Below are positions 1 through 8,727 of a stretch of DNA of 64,000 bases, piece after piece. This DNA is from UBA5314 sp035560815. Lineage in GTDB: Bacteria; Bacillota; Syntrophomonadia; Syntrophomonadales; Syntrophomonadaceae. Made by a program: the position numbers and the translations under genes. Each line of letters starts with the position of its first letter. Within the stretch, counting starts at the first letter, position 1. The notes beneath the pieces are model-generated. The model did no database searches. It saw nothing but the letters and a program-made list of their open reading frames with translations, and was not told where the DNA came from. The stretch spans positions 1-64,000 of the forward strand of contig DATMYR010000009.1 of NCBI GenBank assembly GCA_035560815.1, read 5' to 3'.

Positions 1-294
1 CTCTAATTCATTACAATAACGGAATTGTTTTTAAACGAATATGAACCGATATATACCCGAATAATAGGTATTTATAGTTTTCAAAGTTATCGCGCGACTA
101 GTCGTTTTACTACATTATTATTGCAAATTTGACATTTTACTACTTTTTGTTTGCGATTTTATGGTGTAGATTTATGATATGTCACATACTTAAGTCGTAG
201 TATCAACTATGACCATTGGGCATCAAAATCAATGTATTAGGTTATATCAGAAACAACTTAATCTTTATGCAGTACAAGGCGAGGATGGTCTAGA
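1..294. other. AT-rich non-coding lead-in
   Basis: AT-rich stretch before the first gene with no convincing reading frame. A TTGACA hexamer lies at 129-134, but I see no well-spaced TATAAT partner, so a promoter here is only possible. A short ribosome-binding-like GAGG sits about ten bases before the next start codon. Confidence 0.4.
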
Positions 295-1173
295 ATGTTA
301 AATTTGAAGGTTGCGGAATTATTAGTCAGTATACAGGCGAAGGATTTAGACTCCGCACATCTTTCTAATATGGCCAATTTCGTGACTGAAGAGATAGAGG
401 GTATTGACCGCCTATTCGAAGTGAGCTTTTCAGATTGCCTGGAGATTGCAGGAACGCTTTTACAAGGCAGGGTGCTTTTGGATGAAGGGATTTGTGAGAT
501 ATATGGTCATGAGGACTGTTATTATATCAAAACCATTGACGACCCGGCTATGAAGCCCCCTGGAATCCTGAAAATAAGCGCCAATTACGACCGGGCCATA
601 ATTCGTACCAGACCCTACAATTGGTTAGCCAGCCAATATAAAGATAAGCCTTACCTTACGAATAAGGATCTTTTGAATCTGGTCTTCCGGCTGGCTATAT
701 TATTTCATCAAGGCCTGGTTTTGCATGCTTCCGCGGTTACACACCACGGTGAATGCTACGCTTTTCTGGGGAATTCCGGAACTGGAAAAAGCACTCATAC
801 TGATTTATGGGTCAAGTATTTTGGCGCAATGAAATTAAACGATGACTCACCAGCGGTCAGAATGATCAATGGGAAAGCCATAGTTTATGGCACACCCTGG
901 AGCGGTTCGGTAGATTGCTATGAAAATGACAGCGCTCCGCTGGCAGGGTTATGCATGTTGAGACAGGCCAGGGAAAATAAAATTGTGCGTTTGGAGCCCT
1001 TGGAAGCCTTTACAGCTCTGCTTTCTATGTGTACCTTAACGGTTTGGGATCAACGACTCATTAATTTAACCATTGATAATCTGAATCAACTGGTTCAAAC
1101 TGTGCCTGTCTATAGGTTGGAATGTAGGCCGGATCTGGAAGCTGCCGAGCTGGCGCGATCGTCTATGAAGTAG
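295..1173 (+). CDS. HPr-kinase/PEPCK-like P-loop protein paired with PqqD
   Basis: 292 aa. The central part carries a Walker A loop, GNSGTGKSTHTDLW (about residues 161-174), followed by LNDDSPAVR and YGTPWSGS, the arrangement of the HPr-kinase-like proteins that accompany PqqD-family proteins. In some RiPP (for example lasso peptide) clusters homologues phosphorylate a precursor peptide; elsewhere their role is unknown. It lies 54 nt before a PqqD-like gene on the same strand, so the two are probably co-transcribed. No radical SAM enzyme, cyclase, protease or precursor peptide is visible in the window; partners could lie upstream of base 1. Family assignment is fairly secure, substrate unknown. 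Confidence 0.75.
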   Translation: MLNLKVAELLVSIQAKDLDSAHLSNMANFVTEEIEGIDRLFEVSFSDCLEIAGTLLQGRVLLDEGICEIYGHEDCYYIKTIDDPAMKPPGILKISANYDRAIIRTRPYNWLASQYKDKPYLTNKDLLNLVFRLAILFHQGLVLHASAVTHHGECYAFLGNSGTGKSTHTDLWVKYFGAMKLNDDSPAVRMINGKAIVYGTPWSGSVDCYENDSAPLAGLCMLRQARENKIVRLEPLEAFTALLSMCTLTVWDQRLINLTIDNLNQLVQTVPVYRLECRPDLEAAELARSSMK

Positions 1174-1227
1174 TGCTTATTGCTTGTTAACAGTTAAGTC
1201 TAATATTTTAATAAAGGTGGGTTGGGA

Positions 1228-1497
1228 TTGAAAATTAAAGACGGGTTTATTCTACGAGAGATTGCCGGAGCCAATGTGGTCGTACCAGTGGGGGAAAATA
1301 TGGTAAAGTTCAGCAATATGATCACCCTTTCCGATACGGCAGCCTTCATTTGGAAAGCACTTTCGGAACAGGAATTGAATAGAGAACAAATACTGCAGTT
1401 GATTGTAGATGAATATGAGGTCGGGGAAGAAGCCGCATCTGCCGATTTGGATAAATTTATAGGATCATTATTGAAGGCTAATGTATTAGATGAATAG
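1228..1497 (+). CDS. PqqD-family peptide-binding protein
   Basis: About 89 aa. The pattern KIKDGFILREIAG...VVPVGENMVKFSNMITLSDTAAFIWKAL is typical of PqqD-like domains, which bind leader peptides of ribosomally made natural products. Two TTG codons are possible starts. The one at 1222 lies only a base after the AAAGGTGG ribosome-binding site (1213-1220), so TTG 1228 is chosen because its spacing is normal. The gene follows the HPr-kinase-like gene and is probably its partner. No precursor peptide gene was found between or after them, so this may be an orphan or truncated cluster. Confidence 0.8.
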   Translation: MKIKDGFILREIAGANVVVPVGENMVKFSNMITLSDTAAFIWKALSEQELNREQILQLIVDEYEVGEEAASADLDKFIGSLLKANVLDE

Positions 1498-1713
1498 TGA
1501 TTCAATAGGTGCTTAAGGCAGAAAATATGTTCCCCCGGCCACGGTCGGTCGACGAGCCATATTCACCTTTTCGGTTACTTTGAAAAGTTTAATTGGTATT
1601 CACCTCGAATAGCCGTTCATAAAATCAGCACTTTCTAAAGGTCTTGAAAGTGCCGTTCTCAACAAATTGGGTTTTGTTATCATCAGATTTATCATATTAA
1701 ATCCAGTCTCCAA

Positions 1714-2724
1714 TTACAGAAGATCTTGACCTATTTGGATGCGCAAGTACTGCAGGTGAGTCCTAATTTCATCAAGAATAAGCCTTACTGTTGCATCCTT
1801 CTCCTGGTTTTCTGTCCTGATCTCGTTCTCTAACTCTTTAATTGATATTGTTATTTGTTCGATTCCCTTCAACACGCTATGTTTGTCCTTATCCATGATA
1901 TAATAGGCAATTTCACTCAAATCCTGATAAATTTCAGTCAAGCAGCCTTTCCGATTGCATACACTACCTAGGCAATTAACAATGGCCAATATTGCACGGT
2001 AACAATTATTTATACGATTGACCTCTGAAGCATCTCTTTCTTCCAGTTTCAATTTGTTATTAGTGCCCATGCGCTGTTCCACTGAAATTGTTTTCAATAA
2101 CGTTTGGATTTCTTGTTCACCGCTTTTCTGGCTTAGAAAGGCGGATGGTGGATTGTAATAGCAGTTGTTTATAATACCTCCTTTATGCATTATCTGCGGA
2201 TGTTGAGCAATAATATTTCTTAAAAGGAGCGGGTTGAATTTTTTGAGGTTATAAAGGCATACAGCAGTACAGGGGTATTGTGGAATCAAGTATTTATTGA
2301 TTCTCGTTTCATAATCTGTTAAAGCCCAATTGTTGCATGAGCTCCAGTTCATATCAATGATACACCTTACAGATTTAAAGCCTTCTATTCTTGCTTCTCT
2401 AACCTGCTCAATAAGCACGCGAATGGTTTGAAAGGGATCAAAGTTATCACTCTTTAACATTATTTCATCTGTATTAATAAAGAAAAGCTGGCTAAGGTTT
2501 CCACCTGTCCCCTGGCTTGCTAATTTCTGCTTTAAATAGTCGCTGATCCTCGATAATAAGTTGTGTTCCATAATGAATATAACCTTTTGATCCTTTTGAT
2601 AGCTCGTGAAAAGGAAAGATAAAATCGTTTCTTGAAGTTCCTGCAGGGTATCATAAATATAGCAGATGTGCCTGCGTGACTCCTTAAGGTTTGTTATTTG
2701 AATATCTTCATTCAAAATAATCAT
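1714..2724 (-). CDS. MEDS-domain sensory protein
   Basis: 336 aa with no signal peptide or membrane helix. Residues 10-190 (RHICYIYDTLQELQETIL, FINTDEIM, VRCIIDMNW, CLYNLKKF) match the MEDS domain, the sensory domain found in DcmR-like regulators and beside histidine kinases. The C-terminal part is helical and coiled-coil-like with no clear DNA-binding motif. The start is supported by GGAGGTGA placed 9-10 bases upstream. A good -24/-12 sigma-54 promoter match lies about 310 bp upstream on the same strand, next to the sigma-54 response regulator, so it may be a target of that two-component system. Molecular role unknown. Confidence 0.7.
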   Translation of the reverse strand: MIILNEDIQITNLKESRRHICYIYDTLQELQETILSFLFTSYQKDQKVIFIMEHNLLSRISDYLKQKLASQGTGGNLSQLFFINTDEIMLKSDNFDPFQTIRVLIEQVREARIEGFKSVRCIIDMNWSSCNNWALTDYETRINKYLIPQYPCTAVCLYNLKKFNPLLLRNIIAQHPQIMHKGGIINNCYYNPPSAFLSQKSGEQEIQTLLKTISVEQRMGTNNKLKLEERDASEVNRINNCYRAILAIVNCLGSVCNRKGCLTEIYQDLSEIAYYIMDKDKHSVLKGIEQITISIKELENEIRTENQEKDATVRLILDEIRTHLQYLRIQIGQDLL

Positions 2725-3032
2725 CGTTTAAAATCACCTCCATTAACTCCGTATATTGGTTACTCTAAGCCAATGAATACAACCACAAACTCCGCATTTC
2801 CTTAGTTGATATACATGTTGGTCAAAGTCTCTAACCCGTACAAATAGACATTAATGCTTGAGACAAGGAGCTGGCATTCTGTAATTCTTTGTAGCTCCTG
2901 GAATTCCCCATGATAACTCCAGTACTTAGTATCTTTGTTATCATTTGAATCCATAATTCCAAAAATAATTATAAAACCTGCCTCTACGAAATCTAACTCT
3001 AATGCATCTGGATGTTATATTTAAGCTGTAAA

Positions 3033-3048
3033 TGCAAAAGACATGCCA
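3033..3048 (-). promoter_or_regulatory. Candidate sigma-54 (-24/-12) promoter
   Basis: On the minus strand the sequence reads TGGCATGTCTTTTGCA, matching TGGCACG-N4-TTGCW with one mismatch and the exact GG/GC spacing. It points at the MEDS gene (start 2724), leaving a leader of about 300 nt. The gene just upstream is a sigma-54-dependent response regulator. It overlaps a terminator hairpin, so the match could be chance. Confidence 0.45.
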
Positions 3049-3064
3049 CCTATGGCATGTCTTT
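3037..3064 (-). terminator. Hairpin terminator after the response-regulator gene
   Basis: Perfect 11-bp inverted repeat AAAGACATGCC / GGCATGTCTTT with a 6-nt loop, T-rich on both sides. It lies 76 bp past the stop codon of the sigma-54 response regulator. Confidence 0.7.
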
Positions 3065-3139
3065 CTTTTGACATTTATTCTTAACAAAAAAGCAAATTCA
3101 CTGTTAAATTGTCATATGTAAAATGTAATAATAACAACT

Positions 3140-4651
3140 TTACTTTTGCATCTTCAGCAATTTGTATAGAGAAGGACGGGATATGCCCAAATGCTTAGCT
3201 GCTTTTGTTTTGTTTCCTGCATACAGCTCCAGAGCCTTATTAACATGACTTAATATTTCTGTTTGTGAAGGGTTCCCCCGCACCCCTTTTTTCTTCTTAA
3301 GAAGTTGAACTGTATCCGATCGAATGGTATCCAAGTGTAAAGGCTGAAGGACAACATCGTCATACATGAATACGACCCACTCGATTAAATTCTGTAATTC
3401 TCGAACGTTTCCCGGCCAATTATAACCTATTAATATTTCTGCGGCTTGTTCTGAAATACTGCCAAAAACTTTCCCTTTTTGATTCGAGAATTTGTCCATG
3501 AACATCTTGGCTAAAGGAATAATTGATTCTTTTCTATCCCTAAGAGGTGGAATTTTAATAAAGCCTACTCCAAGACGATAGTACAAGTCTTTTCGAAATT
3601 TTCCTTCTCTTACTTTTTCTTCTATATCCACATTGGTAGCGCAAACAATACGTACGTCAGATTCAATTTTATTTATTCCACCGACTCGATAAAACTCTCT
3701 TACTTCTATCACCCGCAGCAGCTTACTCTGCAATTCTAATGGAATCTCAGCGATTTCATCCAAAAAAATCGTGCCCCCCGAGGCCAGATCAAACTTTCCT
3801 ATTTGCCCTTTATTAAGTCCACCGGTAAAAGCACCGGATTCATAACCAAAGAATTCGCTTTCAAAAAGTTGTGGGTTAATCGCTGCACAATTTATGTCTA
3901 TAAAGGGCTTATCAATAACTTCCATGTCGCCAAAATGAATTAGTCTGGCAATTAATTCTTTCCCTGTTCCTGTTTCCCCTTGGATAAGTACTGGGATAGA
4001 TCGATCAGAATGGTATTTTTGTGCTTCATTGATTATTTTTCGCATACTATCAGAAGCATAGTATATCCTTCCCAATCCTATAGACTGTGCAACCAATTTT
4101 TTTAAGTCGCCTAATTTGCGATTTGCATCCGTATTTTCCTGACGCATGGCTTCCAGTCGCTGCTGATTGAGTCGCAATTCCTCAGCTGCCTGCTTACGTT
4201 CAGCAATTTCTGTTTGAAGCTGAAGGTTCTGTTCCTCGAGTTGTGTCTGCAAACGCCGTATAGTAAGATGCGTCTCAACCCGGGCTAGAACCTCTTCAGA
4301 TTGAAATGGTTTGGTTATGTAGTCAACTCCACCTATATGAAAACCCCTGACCTTGTCGGCGACCTCATCGAGAGCACTAATGAAAATTACAGGTATCCTA
4401 CGAGTCTTTTCTTCGGCTTTTAGGTACTGGCACACTTCATAACCGTCCATGCCGGGCATTCTCACATCCAGCAGGATTAGATCCGGCAGCTCAACCGCCA
4501 CAGACCTTAAAGCCAATTGCCCGTTGGATGCCGGACGAACCTTATAACCCTGATTGGTAAGAATTTCAGTAAGAAGCTTTAGATTGTCTGGCATATCATC
4601 AACGACAAGGATTTGATATGAATTTGCTTTCCTTGGAACATTGTATACCAT
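3140..4651 (-). CDS. Sigma-54-dependent response regulator (REC-AAA+-Fis)
   Basis: 503 aa. Order: an N-terminal receiver domain (about 10-130; phosphoacceptor Asp in LILLDVRMPGMDG), a coiled coil (about 135-185), an AAA+ sigma-54 interaction domain (about 190-420; Walker A GETGTGKE, Walker B GGTIFLDEIAE), then a Fis-type helix-turn-helix (NKTKAAKHLGISRPSLYKLL). The sigma-54 contact loop reads GAFTGG instead of GAFTGA. It starts 17 bp after the hybrid kinase gene, so the two form a two-component operon. Order REC-AAA-HTH is NtrC-like. A possible target is the downstream gene through the -24/-12 element at 3033-3048. Confidence 0.9.
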   Translation of the reverse strand: MVYNVPRKANSYQILVVDDMPDNLKLLTEILTNQGYKVRPASNGQLALRSVAVELPDLILLDVRMPGMDGYEVCQYLKAEEKTRRIPVIFISALDEVADKVRGFHIGGVDYITKPFQSEEVLARVETHLTIRRLQTQLEEQNLQLQTEIAERKQAAEELRLNQQRLEAMRQENTDANRKLGDLKKLVAQSIGLGRIYYASDSMRKIINEAQKYHSDRSIPVLIQGETGTGKELIARLIHFGDMEVIDKPFIDINCAAINPQLFESEFFGYESGAFTGGLNKGQIGKFDLASGGTIFLDEIAEIPLELQSKLLRVIEVREFYRVGGINKIESDVRIVCATNVDIEEKVREGKFRKDLYYRLGVGFIKIPPLRDRKESIIPLAKMFMDKFSNQKGKVFGSISEQAAEILIGYNWPGNVRELQNLIEWVVFMYDDVVLQPLHLDTIRSDTVQLLKKKKGVRGNPSQTEILSHVNKALELYAGNKTKAAKHLGISRPSLYKLLKMQK

Positions 4652-4668
4652 GCATTATCCCCCTAATG

Positions 4669-7600
4669 CTAATCCCTCTTATCAAGCAATTCCAACAACC
4701 GGCTATAATCAAAATTATACGCAAGTTTTTTTAAGACACCGCCAGCGTAGGCATCATTCCTAGAGATTTTCTCGATTATCTTCATAGTTTGATCTGTATC
4801 AAGTTTGAGAGCAGCTTCATATAATTCATTTCGTAGACCTGCATCCAGCGCTGCAGCCATTTGTTTGCAGTTTATCTCAACATCAGATTCGTTGACCAGT
4901 ACTTCGTGTTCATTTTTGTCATACAAATATTTTAGTCCTAAATGTTTGGCCATGACCTCAAATATCTCTTCCTCACGATATGGCTTTCGCACAAAACCAT
5001 CACAACCCACCGCCAGGAATACTTCCTTTTCTTCTTCCAGGGCACTGGCACTAAGCGCCACCACTGTGGTAAGATTCCCATGCTCCGTAGCTTTAATGCG
5101 CCGGGTTGCCTCCAGCCCACCCATCACTGGCATACGCATGTCCATCCATATGAAGTTTGGTCGCCACTGTTCGAAGATTTCCACTGCCTCCATTCCGTTC
5201 GTGGCCTGTCGCACATGAAAACCTGTTTTTTCCAGAAGCCTGCTGAGCAGATTACGACTTTCCAATTGGTCTTCAACTACCAGTATACGAGGAATGTTAT
5301 CTTTGCCTTGCTCTAGCCCTATTACCTTGCGTTTACTATTGCTTTCTTTGAAATCTGATTTTCTCCCTTGCCTTATGTCAAGCTCCAAACGAAATGTACT
5401 CCCTTTTCCTACCTGACTGATTACAGTGATGTCTCCTCCCATCATGCGGGCATATTCTCGGCTTATGACCAGACCAAGTCCAGTTCCACTATGGGTCTGC
5501 CTGCCGCTGGTTGTTTGTTCAAAATATTGGAACAGTTTTATATATTCTCCCTCAGCTATTCCCATCCCGGTATCCTCTATTTCTACTGCTAGATGTATTT
5601 CATCCAAGGCTCCATCGGTTGATTCCAACCGTATATGAATGCTGCCTTTTTCGGTGAACTTCACCGCATTGTCCAGAAGATTAATAAATATCTGGTGCAA
5701 TTTATTTTCATCCGCAATTATATAACGCGGAATATTATTAATTCCAGTGAATTGAAGTTCTATCCCTTTCGCATTGGTTTTTATTCTAAACATTGTTTCC
5801 AGGTCGTAAATAAGGGTATGGAGATCAAAGTTGGCCCGGTCCAGGGTGACATGTCTAGCTTCAATCTTGGATATCTCCAGCACATCATTAATCAAAGCCA
5901 ACAAATACTCGCCACTGCAATTGATTGTATTCAGGTATTCCAGTTGTTCATCTGATAATGATCTATCCCTCTGCATCAATTGCGAATATCCCAAAATGAC
6001 ATTCATAGGAGTTCGTAGTTCATGGCTCATATTGGCAAGAAAAGTGCTCTTGGCAGAGCTGGCTGCTTCAGCCTTATCTCTGGCCACCGCCAGTTCCTTT
6101 GTCTGGCCTTCTAGAGCAGCATGGCTTTTCTGTAACTGCTGGTTCATTTCTATCAGTTTTTCATGAGCATGGTACAATTCCACTTCAGTTCGCTTTCTAT
6201 CACTGATATCCACCATAGATACCACGCTTTTCCTCGTACCCTGGATTATGGCAACAGAAATAAGTAAATCTATAATTTTGCCCTGCCTGTCAACAGCCCG
6301 GCATTCATAGTTGCTGGGAGCCGTATCCGGTTCCAGTCGTCGTAAATGGTGGTATTCCATTACTTTATCGATATCGTTCATTTCGATAAATTCGAAAAAG
6401 GTCTTCTTGTCTTCTATCTCCTCTCTGGGATACCCAGATAATTTGCAATATTCTTCATTTGCCAGCGAGATCGTTGAGCCTTCTTCAATAATTATTGTCG
6501 CAGATCCGGTGGTCTCAAAGACGGTTCGGTACTTTTTTTCACTGTCCAGGAGCGCCTCTTCCATCCGCTTCATATCCACGGATTTCCACACTGAATCCAT
6601 CAGTAAACGAAGCTGGAGCACATCGGTTTGATCATATTCGGATTCTTTATTGGCCACTGCAACAACCGCTATAATATGGTTATCTCTAAATACTGGTATC
6701 TCTAAAAACTTACAAATAGGTGCATGCCCTTCTGGGTATCCTCTTTTTAATGGATTGGGGGCCTGGAAGTCATTGATAATGATCGATTTCTTTTTCCGCA
6801 CCGCTTCTCCCCAAATTCCAGCCTGGTCCAATTTAAAAAAGGTGGGTTTATAATTAATAGCACATTCCTGCAAAGCTCCTTTGGACCAGGTATTCAAGAT
6901 AAATAATTGTTTCTTTTCATCATAATGTAAAATAAAGCCAATTTTACTACCAGTTAGCATGATGGCTTCTTCAAGGGTATAGTCTAAGAAATCGCGCACT
7001 GAATATGAGCTATGCTGAAGAATGTTCAAAATACTATTCAACCGGGTTTGATTTCGCTTTACTTCTTCCCTTTGGGCTTCTTGTGCTTGACGCAAATCCT
7101 CTTCGGCTTGTTTTTTCTTCGTAATATCTTCAACAATAATTACTCCACCAACGAATGTTTTACTCACATCAAACCTTCGAGATAACTTGATACTGAAGTA
7201 CTTGGTTTCGTTTTTATTGAAGACCTCTTTTTCTAGATTTACGGAAGAATCATTTCCAGCGATAAATTCATTAAGATCATCAGCCAGCCAGGGGAAGAAT
7301 GTTGTGAATGGTTTACCAATTATTGATTTAGATGTTTGAGCCAAGTTTTTATCGTTTGATTGTTCATTGAAAAATGCCTTTTCTGATTTTTGGCAGTAGT
7401 ATTGCGACCCATGGAAATCAACTACATTTAACATCAAAGCTGCTACAAAATTAAAATTTACAATCTTTTGACGATCATCAATAATAAATACCGGGTTGGG
7501 GACGCTCTCAAATATGGTTAAGAACCTGTTTTTTTCTATAATGCTTTCTCGATTCCTAGCCTGGAGTTCCTCTATCAATCTACTTTCTTCAGTAACAGCC

Positions 7601-8046
7601 CACTCTGCGCAAAGTGCAATCATAAAACGGTCAAACATGCGATTAATAATTTTTAAGCATATATTCTCATAGTATTTTTCAAACTGGGCACTTCGAACCA
7701 GATCCAGCCAGGCTTCCCTGTAATAGACCATTAGTCCATGAAACATCTGCAGGCTGACGCCCCTTTCCCTGTGCCTCTTGGCCGTACCAACAATAAAGGA
7801 GCAAAGGGGATCATTCCTGAAATCATGATCCGGTCCAAAATCGAAATCGGGAAAAATGGTGTCAATCCCTTCTAAGATCGCACCAGAGATGCCGGCAGCA
7901 CAATTACGCCACGCTTCTTCAACCGCAGCGGTTCCTTCAGCATAATTGCGTTCAAAAGCATAGTGAAACAACCTTTTCATCAACCAATCTTCCTGGCTAC
8001 TTATTAGTTTCTTTAACGGCAACATATCACTTGATGAAAAATCCAT
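4669..8046 (-). CDS. Hybrid sensor histidine kinase (RsbRD-PAS-GAF-PAS-HK-REC)
   Basis: 1125 aa, apparently cytosolic, since no membrane helix is seen. Order: an RsbR-type N-terminal domain (about 10-150), PAS (about 170-310), GAF (about 335-495), PAS (about 510-630), HisKA (H-box FLANMSHELRTPMNVILGYS, about 675-740), an ATPase domain (DNAVKFTEKG, GTGLGL; about 780-900) and a receiver (MDMRMPVMGG, about 930-1050), ending in a helical tail of about 80 residues. It precedes the sigma-54 response regulator by 17 bp and probably phosphorylates it. The signal is unknown; GAF and PAS suggest a small intracellular ligand or redox cue. The ribosome-binding site is weak. Confidence 0.9.
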   Translation of the reverse strand: MDFSSSDMLPLKKLISSQEDWLMKRLFHYAFERNYAEGTAAVEEAWRNCAAGISGAILEGIDTIFPDFDFGPDHDFRNDPLCSFIVGTAKRHRERGVSLQMFHGLMVYYREAWLDLVRSAQFEKYYENICLKIINRMFDRFMIALCAEWAVTEESRLIEELQARNRESIIEKNRFLTIFESVPNPVFIIDDRQKIVNFNFVAALMLNVVDFHGSQYYCQKSEKAFFNEQSNDKNLAQTSKSIIGKPFTTFFPWLADDLNEFIAGNDSSVNLEKEVFNKNETKYFSIKLSRRFDVSKTFVGGVIIVEDITKKKQAEEDLRQAQEAQREEVKRNQTRLNSILNILQHSSYSVRDFLDYTLEEAIMLTGSKIGFILHYDEKKQLFILNTWSKGALQECAINYKPTFFKLDQAGIWGEAVRKKKSIIINDFQAPNPLKRGYPEGHAPICKFLEIPVFRDNHIIAVVAVANKESEYDQTDVLQLRLLMDSVWKSVDMKRMEEALLDSEKKYRTVFETTGSATIIIEEGSTISLANEEYCKLSGYPREEIEDKKTFFEFIEMNDIDKVMEYHHLRRLEPDTAPSNYECRAVDRQGKIIDLLISVAIIQGTRKSVVSMVDISDRKRTEVELYHAHEKLIEMNQQLQKSHAALEGQTKELAVARDKAEAASSAKSTFLANMSHELRTPMNVILGYSQLMQRDRSLSDEQLEYLNTINCSGEYLLALINDVLEISKIEARHVTLDRANFDLHTLIYDLETMFRIKTNAKGIELQFTGINNIPRYIIADENKLHQIFINLLDNAVKFTEKGSIHIRLESTDGALDEIHLAVEIEDTGMGIAEGEYIKLFQYFEQTTSGRQTHSGTGLGLVISREYARMMGGDITVISQVGKGSTFRLELDIRQGRKSDFKESNSKRKVIGLEQGKDNIPRILVVEDQLESRNLLSRLLEKTGFHVRQATNGMEAVEIFEQWRPNFIWMDMRMPVMGGLEATRRIKATEHGNLTTVVALSASALEEEKEVFLAVGCDGFVRKPYREEEIFEVMAKHLGLKYLYDKNEHEVLVNESDVEINCKQMAAALDAGLRNELYEAALKLDTDQTMKIIEKISRNDAYAGGVLKKLAYNFDYSRLLELLDKRD

Positions 8047-8727
8047 TAGGTTGCATCTCGCTTTCTTTTAGAATACGATTATGTTTCTGCGTTTGTTGTG
8101 TACTGGTTTCAAGCCTGTTATGAATACAGGCATGCTAAATTATCGGATACGATTTGAATTTGCTGCGGGTTGAAATCTTCCTGGATTTGTGGTCTTATGG
8201 TTTAAGGTTCTGAAAGGTAGATTTGTGCAGATATTATTAAGGTGATGTTAACATCCATTATTGTTGACATTATTCTTTTATCAATGCTGTAAACCCTTTT
8301 TTGGCTATAATGACGCTCTTGTAAGCCATACTAGTGATTACTAGGCATCCCATCTTCGTATTTCCACAAGTACTTTGCTATTTCGTTACCTTGAGCCACT
8401 TTCGATAAATTTTTTGAAAAAAGCAAAATGGGGGTTCGGCCTAATCAACGAAACCCCCGTCACTGCTGCTCCGAAATTTTTAAGACCTCTAAGACTTCAT
8501 ACACAATCAACCCTACTTTTTTATTGTTCATTTCACTTACAATGATCCGGGTTCGACCTGTGTTTTCCTTAAAATCTATTTCGAAGTGTTTTCTAATGTC
8601 GCACGTTCATTATGTCCACACCAAAGCTCTCATCACCCAGGATAAAGGTGCCCATCTGCATTTCTGCCTAGGAGAAAACGTTTTCTGTCTCATAGCTGTC
8701 CCTCCTTTATGCGGTGTTTCCCCCCAC
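8047..8727. other. Intergenic region with no gene recognised
   Basis: About 680 bp between the kinase gene (starting leftward) and the chemoreceptor gene (ending here). Apart from the hairpin at 8430-8458 I see no RNA gene, promoter or convincing reading frame. Confidence 0.4.
8430..8458 (-). terminator. GGGGGTTTCG-family hairpin, copy 1
   Basis: Inverted repeat GGGGGTTCG / CGAAACCCCC with a 10-nt loop, T-rich on the minus-strand exit side (ATTTTGCTTTTTTC). It can terminate the chemoreceptor transcript. The same hairpin type recurs at 17057, 21723, 24548 and 31285, where it sits beside tRNA-Ser sequence; this copy has no tRNA part. Confidence 0.6.

Noticed and set aside
1628..1653. Hairpin GCACTTTC/GAAAGTGC as a terminator
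   Set aside because: 8-bp stem with a 10-nt loop but no clear U-tract; too weak to call.
4805..5955. Several plus-strand reading frames opposite the hybrid kinase
   Set aside because: They are shadows of the kinase gene, without ribosome-binding sites or protein-like motifs.
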